NCBI RefSeq assembly: GCF_004348515.1
Contig: NZ_SMKH01000058.1
Span: 1-32,030 of the forward strand
DNA from: Actinomadura sp. KC345
GTDB lineage: Bacteria; Actinomycetota; Actinomycetes; Streptosporangiales; Streptosporangiaceae
Length of the DNA stretch: 32,030 nt
Reading direction: 5' to 3'
The notes below the pieces were generated by a model, which searched no databases, had not been told where the DNA came from, and worked only from the letters and a program-made list of their open reading frames with translations. Shown one piece after another: positions 7,139 to 13,518 of the stretch. Each line of letters opens with the position of its first letter. Position 1 is the stretch's first letter. The position numbers and the translations under genes are program-made.

Positions 7139-7903
7139 TCAGCCGAAGCCGTCGAAGGGCGGGAAGATCGGCGCCTCCGGGCCACCGGTCGCGTTGTTCG
7201 CGTCCGACGGGCCGTCCATGCGGGCGGCCACCGACCTGCGCAGTTCGGGGAGGCGGGCGTAGAGCCGGTCGCCGGGGCACGCGGTGTTGTTGAAGTCGCG
7301 ATGGCCCACGATCGCCTGGAACGGGTCGAGGTCGTACGACCGGCAGAGCCACACGCACACCTCCACCAGCGAGTCCCACAACCGGCCCGGGACCTGCTTC
7401 TTCGTGTACGTGCCCTCGTTCTCGATCCCGATGGTGTGGTCGTTGTGGTGCAGGACGTGCGCGCCGACGGCGAGGTCCTTCGCCTGGACGGCCTTCAGGC
7501 TCTTGTTGCGCCCCTCCATCACGATGCCGCCGCGGCTGATGGTGAGCTGCTGGCCGGCGTCGTCCCAGCCGTTCCGGTCCATGTGCCACGCCTGGATCTT
7601 GCGGGACAGGGCGAAGGCGTGGCCGAGCGACCGCTTGCTGGAGTTCGCCGTGGCCGTGTGGTGGATGACGATGCGGTCGGGGGCCCGGCCGACGACCTTG
7701 GCCGGACGCTTCGGCGATCGGGCGTTCCATTGGGAGCGCGTGTACACCTGCGGAGCATCCGCCCTGAAGGCGGCGTGACCGCCGGCCTGGAGGTCCGGCC
7801 CGGCGGCGGAGAGTTCGTCCGCCATGGCCACATTGTGGACGCTCGCCCCGACCGAGAGCAGGCCCGCCCCCACGACTCCGCCGATGAGCGCGCGGCGCGT
7901 CAC
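7139..7903 (-). CDS. PGRP/amidase_2 N-acetylmuramoyl-L-alanine amidase, Tat-exported
   Basis: Secreted peptidoglycan amidase of 254 residues, expected to cleave the bond between muramic acid and the stem peptide. It starts MTRRALIGGVVGAGLLSVGA, a Tat-type signal with twin Arg at 3-4 and an Ala-rich end near 26-28. The PGRP fold is shown by RIVIHHTATAN, WHMDRNGWDD and GHRDFNNTACPGD; the zinc ligands are probably His81 or His82, His201 and Cys209. GTG at 7903 is chosen because AGGAGGG lies 7 nt upstream; the frame is open 18 codons further, but that version would push the twin Arg inward and lacks a ribosome site. The stop converges on the small plus-strand gene. The family call is firm, physiological role (growth, recycling or defence) unknown. 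Confidence 0.92.
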   Translation of the reverse strand: MTRRALIGGVVGAGLLSVGASVHNVAMADELSAAGPDLQAGGHAAFRADAPQVYTRSQWNARSPKRPAKVVGRAPDRIVIHHTATANSSKRSLGHAFALSRKIQAWHMDRNGWDDAGQQLTISRGGIVMEGRNKSLKAVQAKDLAVGAHVLHHNDHTIGIENEGTYTKKQVPGRLWDSLVEVCVWLCRSYDLDPFQAIVGHRDFNNTACPGDRLYARLPELRRSVAARMDGPSDANNATGGPEAPIFPPFDGFG

Positions 7904-8014
7904 CAGCGCACCCTCCTGGCCCGTGTCCTCCGCGCCGTCCCCCGAATGCGCGATCAACGCCGCCCCCTTCGTTCCGCGCCGATGTGGTTACGGAACGTAT
8001 TGGCCGCTGAGTTG

Positions 8015-8035
8015 ATCACCCAAACACAGGGTGAT
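8015..8035. promoter_or_regulatory. Perfect inverted repeat upstream of the amidase gene
   Basis: ATCACCC (8015-8021) and GGGTGAT (8029-8035) flank a 7-nt AT-rich spacer, 112-132 bp before the amidase start. It could be an operator or an RNA hairpin in the amidase leader. No known riboswitch was recognised; in particular the leader does not look like a ydaO element. Confidence 0.4.
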
Positions 8036-8042
8036 TCAGGGA

Positions 8043-8058
8043 GGTTTCACATGAAACC
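8043..8058. promoter_or_regulatory. parS-like ParB-binding palindrome
   Basis: GGTTTCACATGAAACC matches the near-universal parS sequence TGTTTCACGTGAAACA at 13 of 16 positions, with symmetrical 7-bp arms. It lies in a noncoding gap, and the gene neighbourhood is origin-proximal, as parS sites usually are. The central A in place of G breaks the CG core, so it may be weak or fortuitous. Confidence 0.45.
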
Positions 8059-8145
8059 CAGAGCGCCCTCCCCGGCATTGAACGGCGCAAAGCCCGATCT
8101 TGTAGAAGAAATTGCCGCCACAAGAACCTATCGCGCCACTCGGGC

Positions 8146-8640
8146 TCACCCGGGTCCGGGCGATCCCAGCCGGTACGTCCCCCAGGCCAGGCCCGCCGCC
8201 CCGAACAGCGACAGCAGCACGCCGGCCCCGAGCACGTCGCCGGAGTGGGCGATCCATCGATCGGTCCCCGGCAGCCGGGACGCGGTGACCCGCTCCGGAT
8301 CGCGCCGCCCGTCGTGGTCGACGAAGGTCAGCCTGGTGCGCTGCCTCTGGCGGCCAGGGGTGACGGCGCCGTCACGCCGGCCGCTCAGCGCGGCCAGCAT
8401 GGCCCTCCGCCTGGCCTCGTCGTTGGCGCGGGCCTGAGCCGGGCTCTCACCCGTGCAATGCCAGACGGTGCCGCCCTTGACGGAGACGGATCGGCAGTCG
8501 ATACGGGTGAAGTCGTGCGTCTCCAGCCCGAAGGCCCCGGTCCCCAACGAGATCACACCGACCCCGGCCACCACGGCCCACAGGCCGCCCGCCAACGGCC
8601 CCGAGGCCGTCCACCACCGCCGTCCCAACGCCCCTCCCAT
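8146..8640 (-). CDS. Hypothetical membrane protein with two transmembrane helices
   Basis: Protein of 164 residues with a hydrophobic helix near 14-36 and another near 133-155, separated by a hydrophilic loop. The loop contains Cys49 and Cys62, which could form a disulfide if it is outside the cell, and an Arg/Ala-rich helix (about 68-88). No family was recognised. The ATG at 8640 has no strong Shine-Dalgarno, but the first hydrophobic helix begins soon after it. The gene lies downstream of rplI on the same strand, beyond a strong terminator, so it is probably transcribed separately. Coding seems likely from the coherent two-helix layout; function unknown. Confidence 0.65.
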   Translation of the reverse strand: MGGALGRRWWTASGPLAGGLWAVVAGVGVISLGTGAFGLETHDFTRIDCRSVSVKGGTVWHCTGESPAQARANDEARRRAMLAALSGRRDGAVTPGRQRQRTRLTFVDHDGRRDPERVTASRLPGTDRWIAHSGDVLGAGVLLSLFGAAGLAWGTYRLGSPGPG

Positions 8641-8685
8641 GCCCGTGATGTCACGGTAAACCGCCTGGCCGATGCCTGGGCATGG

Positions 8686-8726
8686 AACGACCCCCGTGCT
8701 CCGGTGGGCGGAGCGCGGGGGTCGTT
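8686..8726 (-). terminator. Strong terminator hairpin downstream of rplI
   Basis: A 17-bp stem (8686-8702 with 8710-8726, arms beginning AACGACCCCC and ending GGGGGTCGTT, one mismatch) with a 7-nt loop starts 15 nt after the rplI stop. It should end the rpsF-ssb-rpsR-rplI transcript. There is no long U-tract. Confidence 0.8.
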
Positions 8727-8740
8727 CGGTGGAGTGTGCG

Positions 8741-9187
8741 TCAGGCTTCGACGACGTCCACGTCGATGGTGGCGTTGACGTCGCTGTGCAGGCGGACGCT
8801 GACCCGGTGGGTGCCGATGGTCTTGATCGGGTTGCCGATCTCGATGCGGCGGCGGTCCAGGTCGGGGCCGTCGGCCGCGCGGACCGCCTCGGCGATGTCG
8901 GCCGCGGTCACGGCGCCGAACAGGCGGCCGCCGCTGCCGGTGCGGGTGCGCAGCGTCACGCGCAGCGCCTTCAGCCGGCCGGCGACCTCCTGGGCGTGCT
9001 CGACGGTCGCGATCTCGCGAGCCGAACGCGCCTTCTTGATCGACTCGATCTCCTTCTCGGCGCCCCGGGTCCACCTGATGGCGAAACCGCGGGGGACGAG
9101 GTAGTTGCGGCCGTAGCCGTCGCGGACCTCGATGACGTCACCGGGCTCACCGAGTCCGGAGACCTGCTGGGTCAGGATGAGCTTCAT
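8741..9187 (-). CDS. rplI: 50S ribosomal protein bL9
   Basis: bL9 of 148 residues, the normal length. The N-terminal RNA-binding domain is [24 protein letters not shown] followed by the conserved [14 protein letters not shown] long connecting helix follows (about 42-76), then the C-terminal domain with [20 protein letters not shown]. bL9 binds 23S rRNA domain V near the L1 stalk base and limits frameshifting. It is the last gene of the four-gene operon, 16 nt after rpsR, and is followed by a strong hairpin terminator. Confidence 0.98.
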   Translation of the reverse strand: MKLILTQQVSGLGEPGDVIEVRDGYGRNYLVPRGFAIRWTRGAEKEIESIKKARSAREIATVEHAQEVAGRLKALRVTLRTRTGSGGRLFGAVTAADIAEAVRAADGPDLDRRRIEIGNPIKTIGTHRVSVRLHSDVNATIDVDVVEA

Positions 9188-9203
9188 GATCTTTCCCCCT
9201 GCC

Positions 9204-9440
9204 TCAGCGCGCGGTGCTGGTGTAGGGCAGCAGCGCCATCTCGCGGGCGTTCTTGATCGCCGTGGCGACGTCCCGCTGGTGCTGGGTGCAGTTGCCGGTC
9301 ACTCGCCGGGCACGGATCTTGCCGCGGTCGGAGATGAACTTCCGCAGCAGACCGGTGTCCTTGTAGTCGACGTAGGAGATCTTCTCCTGGCAGAAAACGC
9401 AAACCTTCTTCTTGGGCTTGCGGGGAGGTGGCTTCGCCAT
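9204..9440 (-). CDS. rpsR: 30S ribosomal protein bS18 (Cys-containing, C+ type)
   Basis: bS18 of 78 residues. It carries CVFC near residues 14-17 and GNCTQHQRD further on, a probable zinc-binding set, so this is the C+ form and not the zinc-independent C- paralogue that Zur-regulated loci carry. The core [23 protein letters not shown] is typical. bS18 pairs with bS6 on the 30S platform, which agrees with rpsF heading the same operon. A GGAGCAC ribosome site precedes the ATG. Confidence 0.98.
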   Translation of the reverse strand: MAKPPPRKPKKKVCVFCQEKISYVDYKDTGLLRKFISDRGKIRARRVTGNCTQHQRDVATAIKNAREMALLPYTSTAR

Positions 9441-9515
9441 CGTGGTGCTCCTTTGGGAGAGCCCCGCTCACGCGGGAATGGACGTTTACTTGAACTTGCT
9501 CGGGTGCCGCGGCCG

Positions 9516-10070
9516 CTAGAACGGCGGGTCGTCGGAGAAGCCGCCCCCGCCGCCACCGCCGGTGGCCCAGGGGTCGTCGGGCGGGGCGCCGCCGCCCTGC
9601 TGGCCGCCGCCGAAACCGCCGCCCTGCTGGCCGCCGCCACCGCCGAAACCGCCGCCGCCCTGGCCGCCGCCGCCGCCGCCGCCGAAGCCGCCGCCTCCGC
9701 CCTGCCGCTGGGTCTTGTTGACCTTGGCGGTGGCGTTGCGCAGCGACGGGCCGACCTCTTCGACCTCGATCTCGAAGACGGTGCGCTTCTCACCCTCGCG
9801 GGTCTCGTACGACCGCTGCTGAAGGCGGCCCTGCACGATCACCCGCATGCCGCGCTGCAGGGTCTCGGCCACGTTCTCGGCCGCCTGCCGCCAGACGTTG
9901 CAGGTCAGGAACAGCGCCTCGCGGTCCTTCCAGTCGCCCGACTGGCGGTCGAAGTACCGCGGGGTCGAGGCGATGCGGAAGGACGCGACCGCCTGGCCGC
10001 TCGGGGTGAAGCGCAGGTTCGGGTCCTCGACGAGGTTCCCGACGATCGTGATTACGGTGTCGCCTGCCAT
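9516..10070 (-). CDS. ssb: Single-stranded DNA-binding protein
   Basis: SSB of 184 residues. The OB fold (about 1-112) starts [21 protein letters not shown] and includes the conserved [21 protein letters not shown] Gly/Gln-rich disordered linker fills about 122-160, and the acidic tip SDDPPF ends the chain; the tip recruits partner proteins such as RecG, PriA or polymerase subunits in other bacteria. It coats single strands at forks and repair sites. The gene is co-transcribed with rpsF (37 nt gap) and rpsR (75 nt gap). The Gly-rich linker comes from repetitive DNA and may vary in length between strains. Confidence 0.98.
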   Translation of the reverse strand: MAGDTVITIVGNLVEDPNLRFTPSGQAVASFRIASTPRYFDRQSGDWKDREALFLTCNVWRQAAENVAETLQRGMRVIVQGRLQQRSYETREGEKRTVFEIEVEEVGPSLRNATAKVNKTQRQGGGGGFGGGGGGGQGGGGFGGGGGQQGGGFGGGQQGGGAPPDDPWATGGGGGGGFSDDPPF

Positions 10071-10107
10071 GGGGCTCGCTCCGGCTGGTGAGAGGGCTGA
10101 GCCTGGC

Positions 10108-10398
10108 TCAGTGGACCTCGGGGCGGATGACCTTCGTACGGAGGATCGACTCGCTCAGGTTGAGCTGCCGGTCGAGCTCCTTGACCGTGGCAGGCTCAGC
10201 CGACAGGTCGACCACCGCGTAGATGCCTTCGGACTTCTTCTGGATGTCGTACGCCAGGCGCCGGCGGCCCCAGACGTCGACCTTCTCCACACTGCCGCCG
10301 CCGTCCTTGACGACCTTCAGGAACGGGTCGAGCGCCGCGCCCGCGGTGCGCTCGTCGATGGCGGGGTCGAGGATGGTCATGAGTTCGTAACGACGCAT
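10108..10398 (-). CDS. rpsF: 30S ribosomal protein bS6
   Basis: bS6 of 96 residues, starting [21 protein letters not shown] and containing the conserved [23 protein letters not shown]. It forms a heterodimer with bS18 on the 30S platform. It is the first gene of the operon rpsF-ssb-rpsR-rplI. GGAGGT lies about 10 nt before the ATG. The leader carries a perfect hairpin, and bS6:bS18 autoregulation through the rpsF leader is known in several bacteria, so it may apply here. Confidence 0.98.
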   Translation of the reverse strand: MRRYELMTILDPAIDERTAGAALDPFLKVVKDGGGSVEKVDVWGRRRLAYDIQKKSEGIYAVVDLSAEPATVKELDRQLNLSESILRTKVIRPEVH

Positions 10399-10429
10399 GC
10401 TGTGTCCCTACCTCCTCTGGACTGATGCG

Positions 10430-10448
10430 GTCACGGTCTCTCCGTGAC
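10430..10448 (-). promoter_or_regulatory. Hairpin in the rpsF leader, possible bS6:bS18 autoregulatory element
   Basis: GTCACGG and CCGTGAC form a perfect 7-bp stem with a 5-nt loop, 32-50 nt before the rpsF start and upstream of its ribosome site. A role as the bS6:bS18-binding leader is an inference from position; I did not fit it to the published consensus. Confidence 0.35.
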
Positions 10449-10521
10449 AGGAGGGCTGTTGCGTCTCCCGCGGCTGTGCCGGGACCCGGATCGCCGGGCG
10501 CACCTGCCGTGAGACCGATAC

Positions 10522-10538
10522 AGGCTACCAACAGTTGG
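10522..10538 (-). promoter_or_regulatory. Possible promoter of the rpsF operon
   Basis: On the minus strand TAGCCT (10527-10522) resembles a -10 hexamer about 125 bp before rpsF, flanked by the small palindrome CCAACAGTTGG (10528-10538). No good -35 was seen. Confidence 0.3.
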
Positions 10539-10584
10539 CAGCGTGTGAGCCGGTTCCGCCGGTACGGCGGCTCGGTGCGGCGGC

Positions 10585-10749
10585 TCAGTGCCGCGCGTGC
10601 CGGCGGACCTTGCCGGCGCAGCGCCGCCGCTCCAGTTCGGCCATGATGTCGGCCATCCGGGCGCGCATGCGGGCGGTCTGGGTCGTCAGCAGCGACAGCT
10701 CCTCGACGAGCTCCGCGTCACCGATGAGCCCCAGCTCAGCTTTCGTCAA
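10585..10749 (-). CDS. Small coiled-coil protein (54 aa), unknown function
   Basis: A short gene starting with TTG at 10749, read as MTKAELGLIGDAELVEELSL, and ending in a basic tail (RRRCAGKVRRHARH). It looks like one long amphipathic helix with heptad-like hydrophobics and a single Cys44. AGGAGG lies 9 nt before the TTG, a strong ribosome site that decides this start. An alternative leaderless ATG at 10818 in the same frame gives 77 residues (MDSRNRLGPF...); it sits inside a LexA-box-like site just after a -10 hexamer. Which start is used is open. A basic-tailed helical peptide could bind nucleic acid or a partner protein; that is inference, and no family was recognised. Confidence 0.6.
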   Translation of the reverse strand: MTKAELGLIGDAELVEELSLLTTQTARMRARMADIMAELERRRCAGKVRRHARH

Positions 10750-10808
10750 GATGGTGCACCTCCTGCTCTCCCCCGCTTCCCCTCGGGGGAACGGACCGAG
10801 CCGGTTTC

Positions 10809-10829
10809 TCGAATCCATGTTCGACTCTA
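10809..10829 (-). promoter_or_regulatory. -10 TAGAGT overlapping a LexA-type SOS box
   Basis: On the minus strand TAGAGT (10829-10824) runs straight into TCGAACATGGATTCGA (10824-10809), which matches TCGAAC-N4-GTTCGA at all but one defined base. As in the 6815-6836 site, an ATG lies inside the box 6-7 nt after the -10. LexA control is inferred. Confidence 0.5.
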
Positions 10830-10969
10830 CCGGGCGCCGCCGACATTTTCCGTCCGACCGCGCCGGTTGATCCGCGGTCCCGGTGGGCATCTCTACCGGC
10901 ATGGTCCGTCCGGTCCCGCGCACACCACACACCCCCGGCGCGGGAGCCCTGACCTGAGGAGGGTCTCCG

Positions 10970-11329
10970 ATGCCGCAGGAGGCAGCAGGCACCAGGAAGC
11001 CCACAGACACCAGGAAGCCCACAGACACCAGGAAGCCCACAGACACCAGGAAGCAGGGCATCGGCCTCGACGGCAGGCCCGAGTCGCACCGGTACCAGGA
11101 TGCGCTGGCGATCACCTCGATCACGATCGGTGTCGCCGCTCTCATCCTCGGCTGGATCGAGGCGACCCACTTCCCCGGCGCCATCGCCGGTCTGATCGGC
11201 CTGCCGCTCGCCCTGTACTCCCAGATGATCTCCGAGACGACGAACGAACGCTGGCTGAACGTCGTCGGCATGGTGACCTCGTTCCTGGGCATCGGCTTCG
11301 CCCTGAACAACGGCGGCCTGTCGCTCTGA
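10970..11329 (+). CDS. Small membrane protein with N-terminal TRKPTD repeats
   Basis: Protein of 119 residues with a basic N-terminus carrying TRKPTD three times plus TRK (about 8-28), then three hydrophobic segments near 48-64, 68-86 and 98-113 (ALAITSITIGVAALILGW, FPGAIAGLIGLPLALYSQM, VVGMVTSFLGIGFAL). GAGGAGGG precedes the ATG at 10970 at good spacing, which fixes the start. The hydrophilic N-terminus is probably cytoplasmic. No family was recognised; the downstream hydrophobic part looks like the many small actinobacterial membrane proteins. The repeats are an 18-bp tandem array and may vary in number. Confidence 0.7.
   Translation: MPQEAAGTRKPTDTRKPTDTRKPTDTRKQGIGLDGRPESHRYQDALAITSITIGVAALILGWIEATHFPGAIAGLIGLPLALYSQMISETTNERWLNVVGMVTSFLGIGFALNNGGLSL
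10991..11054 (+). repeat. 18-bp tandem repeat inside a coding region
   Basis: The unit ACCAGGAAGCCCACAGAC occurs three times in perfect tandem (10991, 11009, 11027), followed by a 10-base partial copy at 11045. The period is a multiple of three, so copy-number change keeps the frame. Confidence 0.9.
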
Positions 11330-11396
11330 CCCCGTCCTCCGCCTGACCTCCCGCGCCGCGGTCCCGGCCGGCGGACGCAGGTGTCGGAGGGCGCGG

Positions 11397-11402
11397 CTAG
11401 GC
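11397..11402 (+). promoter_or_regulatory. -10 element TAGGCT, probable leaderless promoter of nfo
   Basis: TAGGCT ends 8 nt before the ATG at 11411, which has no Shine-Dalgarno. Confidence 0.4.
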
Positions 11403-11410
11403 TCGTCGGC

Positions 11411-12178
11411 ATGCGCATCGGAGCCCATGTCGACCAGATCAACCCGCTCGACAACGCCCGCGCGATCGGGGCTGACGTCGTCCAGTTCTTCCTGGGCGAC
11501 CCGCAGGGTTGGAAGAAGCCCGTCCTGCCGGAAGGCGTGGAGGCGCTGGCGGGCTCCGGCGTGGACGTCTACGTACACGCGCCGTACACGATCAATGTGG
11601 CGACATCCAACAACAGGATCCGCATCCCCAGCCGCAAGAACCTCACCCAGCAACTGGAGGCGGCCGCGTCCATCGGCGCGAAGGCGCTGATCGTGCACGG
11701 TGGCCATGTGCTGAAGGACGACGACCCCGAGACGGGTTTCGAGAACTGGCGCAAGGTGTTCGAGCGGGTCGAGTGCCCCATCCCCGTCTACATCGAGAAC
11801 ACCGCGGGCGGCGGAAACGCCATGGCGCGCAAGTTCGACCGGATCTCACGGCTGTGGGAGGTGCTGTCCGGGGTACCGGGGCTGGAGTCCAAGCTCGGCT
11901 TCTGCCTCGACACCTGCCACGCGCACGCGGCGGGGGAGGAACTCATCGACGCCGTCGACCGCATCAAGGCCATCACCGGCCGCATCGACCTGGTGCACTG
12001 CAACGACAGCCGCGACGCGTTCGGGTCCGGGGCCGACCGGCACGCCAACCTGGGCAGCGGCAACATCGAACCCGATCTGATCCTGGGCGTGGTGCGGGCC
12101 GCGGGCGCGCCCGTCGTGGTGGAGACACCGGCGGACGGCCAGGCGGAGGACATCTCCTGGTTGCGTTCCAAGCTCTGA
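11411..12178 (+). CDS. nfo: Endonuclease IV (deoxyribonuclease IV, AP endonuclease)
   Basis: TIM-barrel AP endonuclease of 255 residues that cuts 5' to abasic sites in base-excision repair with a three-zinc centre. All nine metal ligands of the family can be placed: His56, His96, Glu129, Asp167, His170, His196, Asp209, His211 and Glu238. Their spacing closely follows E. coli Nfo; for example, the first two ligands are 40 residues apart in both. Conserved signatures are [29 protein letters not shown] and [12 protein letters not shown]. The ATG at 11411 begins the barrel directly (MRIGAHVD); the frame is open 10 codons upstream but that part is unlike the family and holds the -10 hexamer. Confidence 0.96.
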   Translation: MRIGAHVDQINPLDNARAIGADVVQFFLGDPQGWKKPVLPEGVEALAGSGVDVYVHAPYTINVATSNNRIRIPSRKNLTQQLEAAASIGAKALIVHGGHVLKDDDPETGFENWRKVFERVECPIPVYIENTAGGGNAMARKFDRISRLWEVLSGVPGLESKLGFCLDTCHAHAAGEELIDAVDRIKAITGRIDLVHCNDSRDAFGSGADRHANLGSGNIEPDLILGVVRAAGAPVVVETPADGQAEDISWLRSKL

Positions 12179-12287
12179 CGGCGCAAAGTCAGAGGTGGCC
12201 GCGGGAGGCGGGAACCCGCGAGGCCGACGCGACATCTAACCCCTCATAAGACCCAGCATGACGACATAACCGAAGGTCGCGTCACAC

Positions 12288-12296
12288 TGGCATAAT
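12288..12296 (+). promoter_or_regulatory. Extended -10 promoter of the DUF4190 gene
   Basis: TGGCATAAT has the TGN extension plus a CATAAT hexamer, about 70 bp before the ATG at 12364. No clear -35 was found. The rest of the 185-bp gap after nfo shows no gene. Confidence 0.45.
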
Positions 12297-12363
12297 CCGG
12301 AACCAAGCCTCAGCGCACGCGCGTCCACTCCGGCGGCGGGCGCGCGAACCGATCGGGAATCAC

Positions 12364-12735
12364 ATGGCATACGACCCCTACGGCTACGGCTCCCAGGACC
12401 CCTACGCCCAGTCCTACTCCCAGCAGCCCGTGCAGCAGCACCACTACTACGGCTCCGCCCCGGTCGCCGCGCCGACGAACGGCATGGCCACCGCTTCGAT
12501 GATCTGCGGCATCATCGGCTTCTTCGCCTGCGGCCTGACGTCCATCCTCGCGATCATCTTCGGGCACGTCGCGCAGAGCCAGATCAAGCGGACCGGTGAG
12601 GGCGGCAGCGGCATGGCCGTTACCGGCCTCATCCTCGGCTACCTCCTCACGGTGGGCTGGATCGTCTTCTGGTTCCTTTACATCCTGGGGCTGGCGATGT
12701 TCGCCGCCGAGACGGGCAGCACGACCACCTACTAG
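12364..12735 (+). CDS. DUF4190 domain membrane protein
   Basis: Protein of 123 residues with a Tyr/Gln/Pro-rich N-terminus (YDPYGYGSQDPYAQSY), a low-complexity cytoplasmic head common in actinobacterial membrane proteins. A DUF4190-type domain follows (about 39-115): MATASMICGIIGFFACGLTS, IFGHVAQSQIKRTGEGGSGM and AVTGLILGYLLTVGWIVFWF. Two transmembrane helices are separated by a short basic loop. The family has no established function. The ATG at 12364 has only a weak GGGA ribosome site, 6-7 nt upstream. Confidence 0.85.
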   Translation: MAYDPYGYGSQDPYAQSYSQQPVQQHHYYGSAPVAAPTNGMATASMICGIIGFFACGLTSILAIIFGHVAQSQIKRTGEGGSGMAVTGLILGYLLTVGWIVFWFLYILGLAMFAAETGSTTTY

Positions 12736-12790
12736 ATCCACCCAGACCTACGAGACCCACAGCGAGACCCACGAGACCTCCTCGGGGCGG

Positions 12791-13258
12791 TCAGGCGAGG
12801 CGGGGGACGCCTGCAACTTCCACACCGACGCTCGACATCAGCACGGTCATGGGGGTGGAGGTGTCCCGCCACGCCTTCACCGCGGCCGCGAACACGTCCA
12901 GGACGGCGCGGAACGACCGCTGGTCGGCATCGGCGAGTTCGGCCCACGACTCGTACCGCACGAGGTAGCCGCTCTTCGCGGGCGTCCACGACAGGTCGGC
13001 GAGGCTCTCGCGCAGTTCGTCCCAGCCGTCGGCCGCCCCGGCGGGGAGTTCGAAGACGTCCGCGCACAGCCGCAGGAACGCGTCCTTGTCGCGGGCGCGG
13101 CGCCCGTCGAGGTGGAAGGCGCGCAGGCCCGCCTCCTCGGCCCGTTCGGTCCAGCTCGTGTCGCCGACCGCGCCCGGCACCGGGGGCGTCCGCCATTGGT
13201 AGACGCCCGGTTCCAGCCGTCCGGCGAGCAGTTCGGTCAGTGCCTGGTTCGCGTCCAC
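12791..13258 (-). CDS. Barstar family protein (ribonuclease inhibitor-like)
   Basis: Protein of 155 residues. The C-terminal part shows the barstar fold: FHLDGRRARDKDAFLRLCAD, ELPAGAADGWDELRESLADL and a later amphipathic helix (RSFRAVLDVFAAAVKAW). Barstar proteins bind and block small secreted RNases. GTG at 13258 is chosen because GGGAG lies just upstream and the preceding 29 codons look non-coding (Arg/Gly/Pro-rich). No barnase-like RNase or polymorphic toxin gene is visible within this window, so it is an orphan inhibitor. It could serve as immunity against a toxin from elsewhere or have another binding role; that is inference. Confidence 0.82.
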   Translation of the reverse strand: MDANQALTELLAGRLEPGVYQWRTPPVPGAVGDTSWTERAEEAGLRAFHLDGRRARDKDAFLRLCADVFELPAGAADGWDELRESLADLSWTPAKSGYLVRYESWAELADADQRSFRAVLDVFAAAVKAWRDTSTPMTVLMSSVGVEVAGVPRLA

Positions 13259-13479
13259 GTCATCTCCCGGAGATTCGTGCCCCCGCGCGTCCGCGCGGCC
13301 CGGGGGCGACCCGCCCCACCGGCCGCGATCATCCCCGCACATCACCCACGGAATCCCCCAATATGGGCAGATTCCGGCCAGATCTTCCCGGGGAAGGACA
13401 CCGGGTGCGTCCGAGATCGTCGCACAGCCGCCCCTGGCGGACGGTCACCGACGCGCTGACCTGCGTCGATGACGACGGG

Positions 13480-13501
13480 CTTGAGTCTCTAGTGACTGGA
13501 G
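13480..13501 (+). promoter_or_regulatory. MerR-type operator and promoter
   Basis: CTTGAGTC (13480-13487) and GACTGGAG (13494-13501) are imperfect inverted repeats (6 of 8) around TCTAGT. TTGAGT can act as -35, and CATGGT 19 bp further as -10. The long 19-bp spacer with the dyad inside is the hallmark of MerR-controlled promoters, so autoregulation is likely. Confidence 0.55.
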
Positions 13502-13518
13502 GCCGCATGGTGGACCGC

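Noticed and set aside
5398-7293. Long plus-strand frame across the MATE gene
   Set aside because: It is a frame shadow of the high-GC MATE gene: Arg/Gly/Pro-rich, no domains, overlapping the small gene and the amidase gene on the other strand.
8051-8437. Plus-strand frame from ATG 8051 with GGGAGG upstream
   Set aside because: The ATG lies inside the parS-like palindrome, and most of the frame is antisense to the two-helix membrane protein, with Arg/Ser/Pro-rich shadow composition and no recognisable family.
9562-9822. Proline-rich plus-strand frame over ssb
   Set aside because: It is the antisense of the Gly-rich SSB linker; the Pro runs simply mirror Gly codons.
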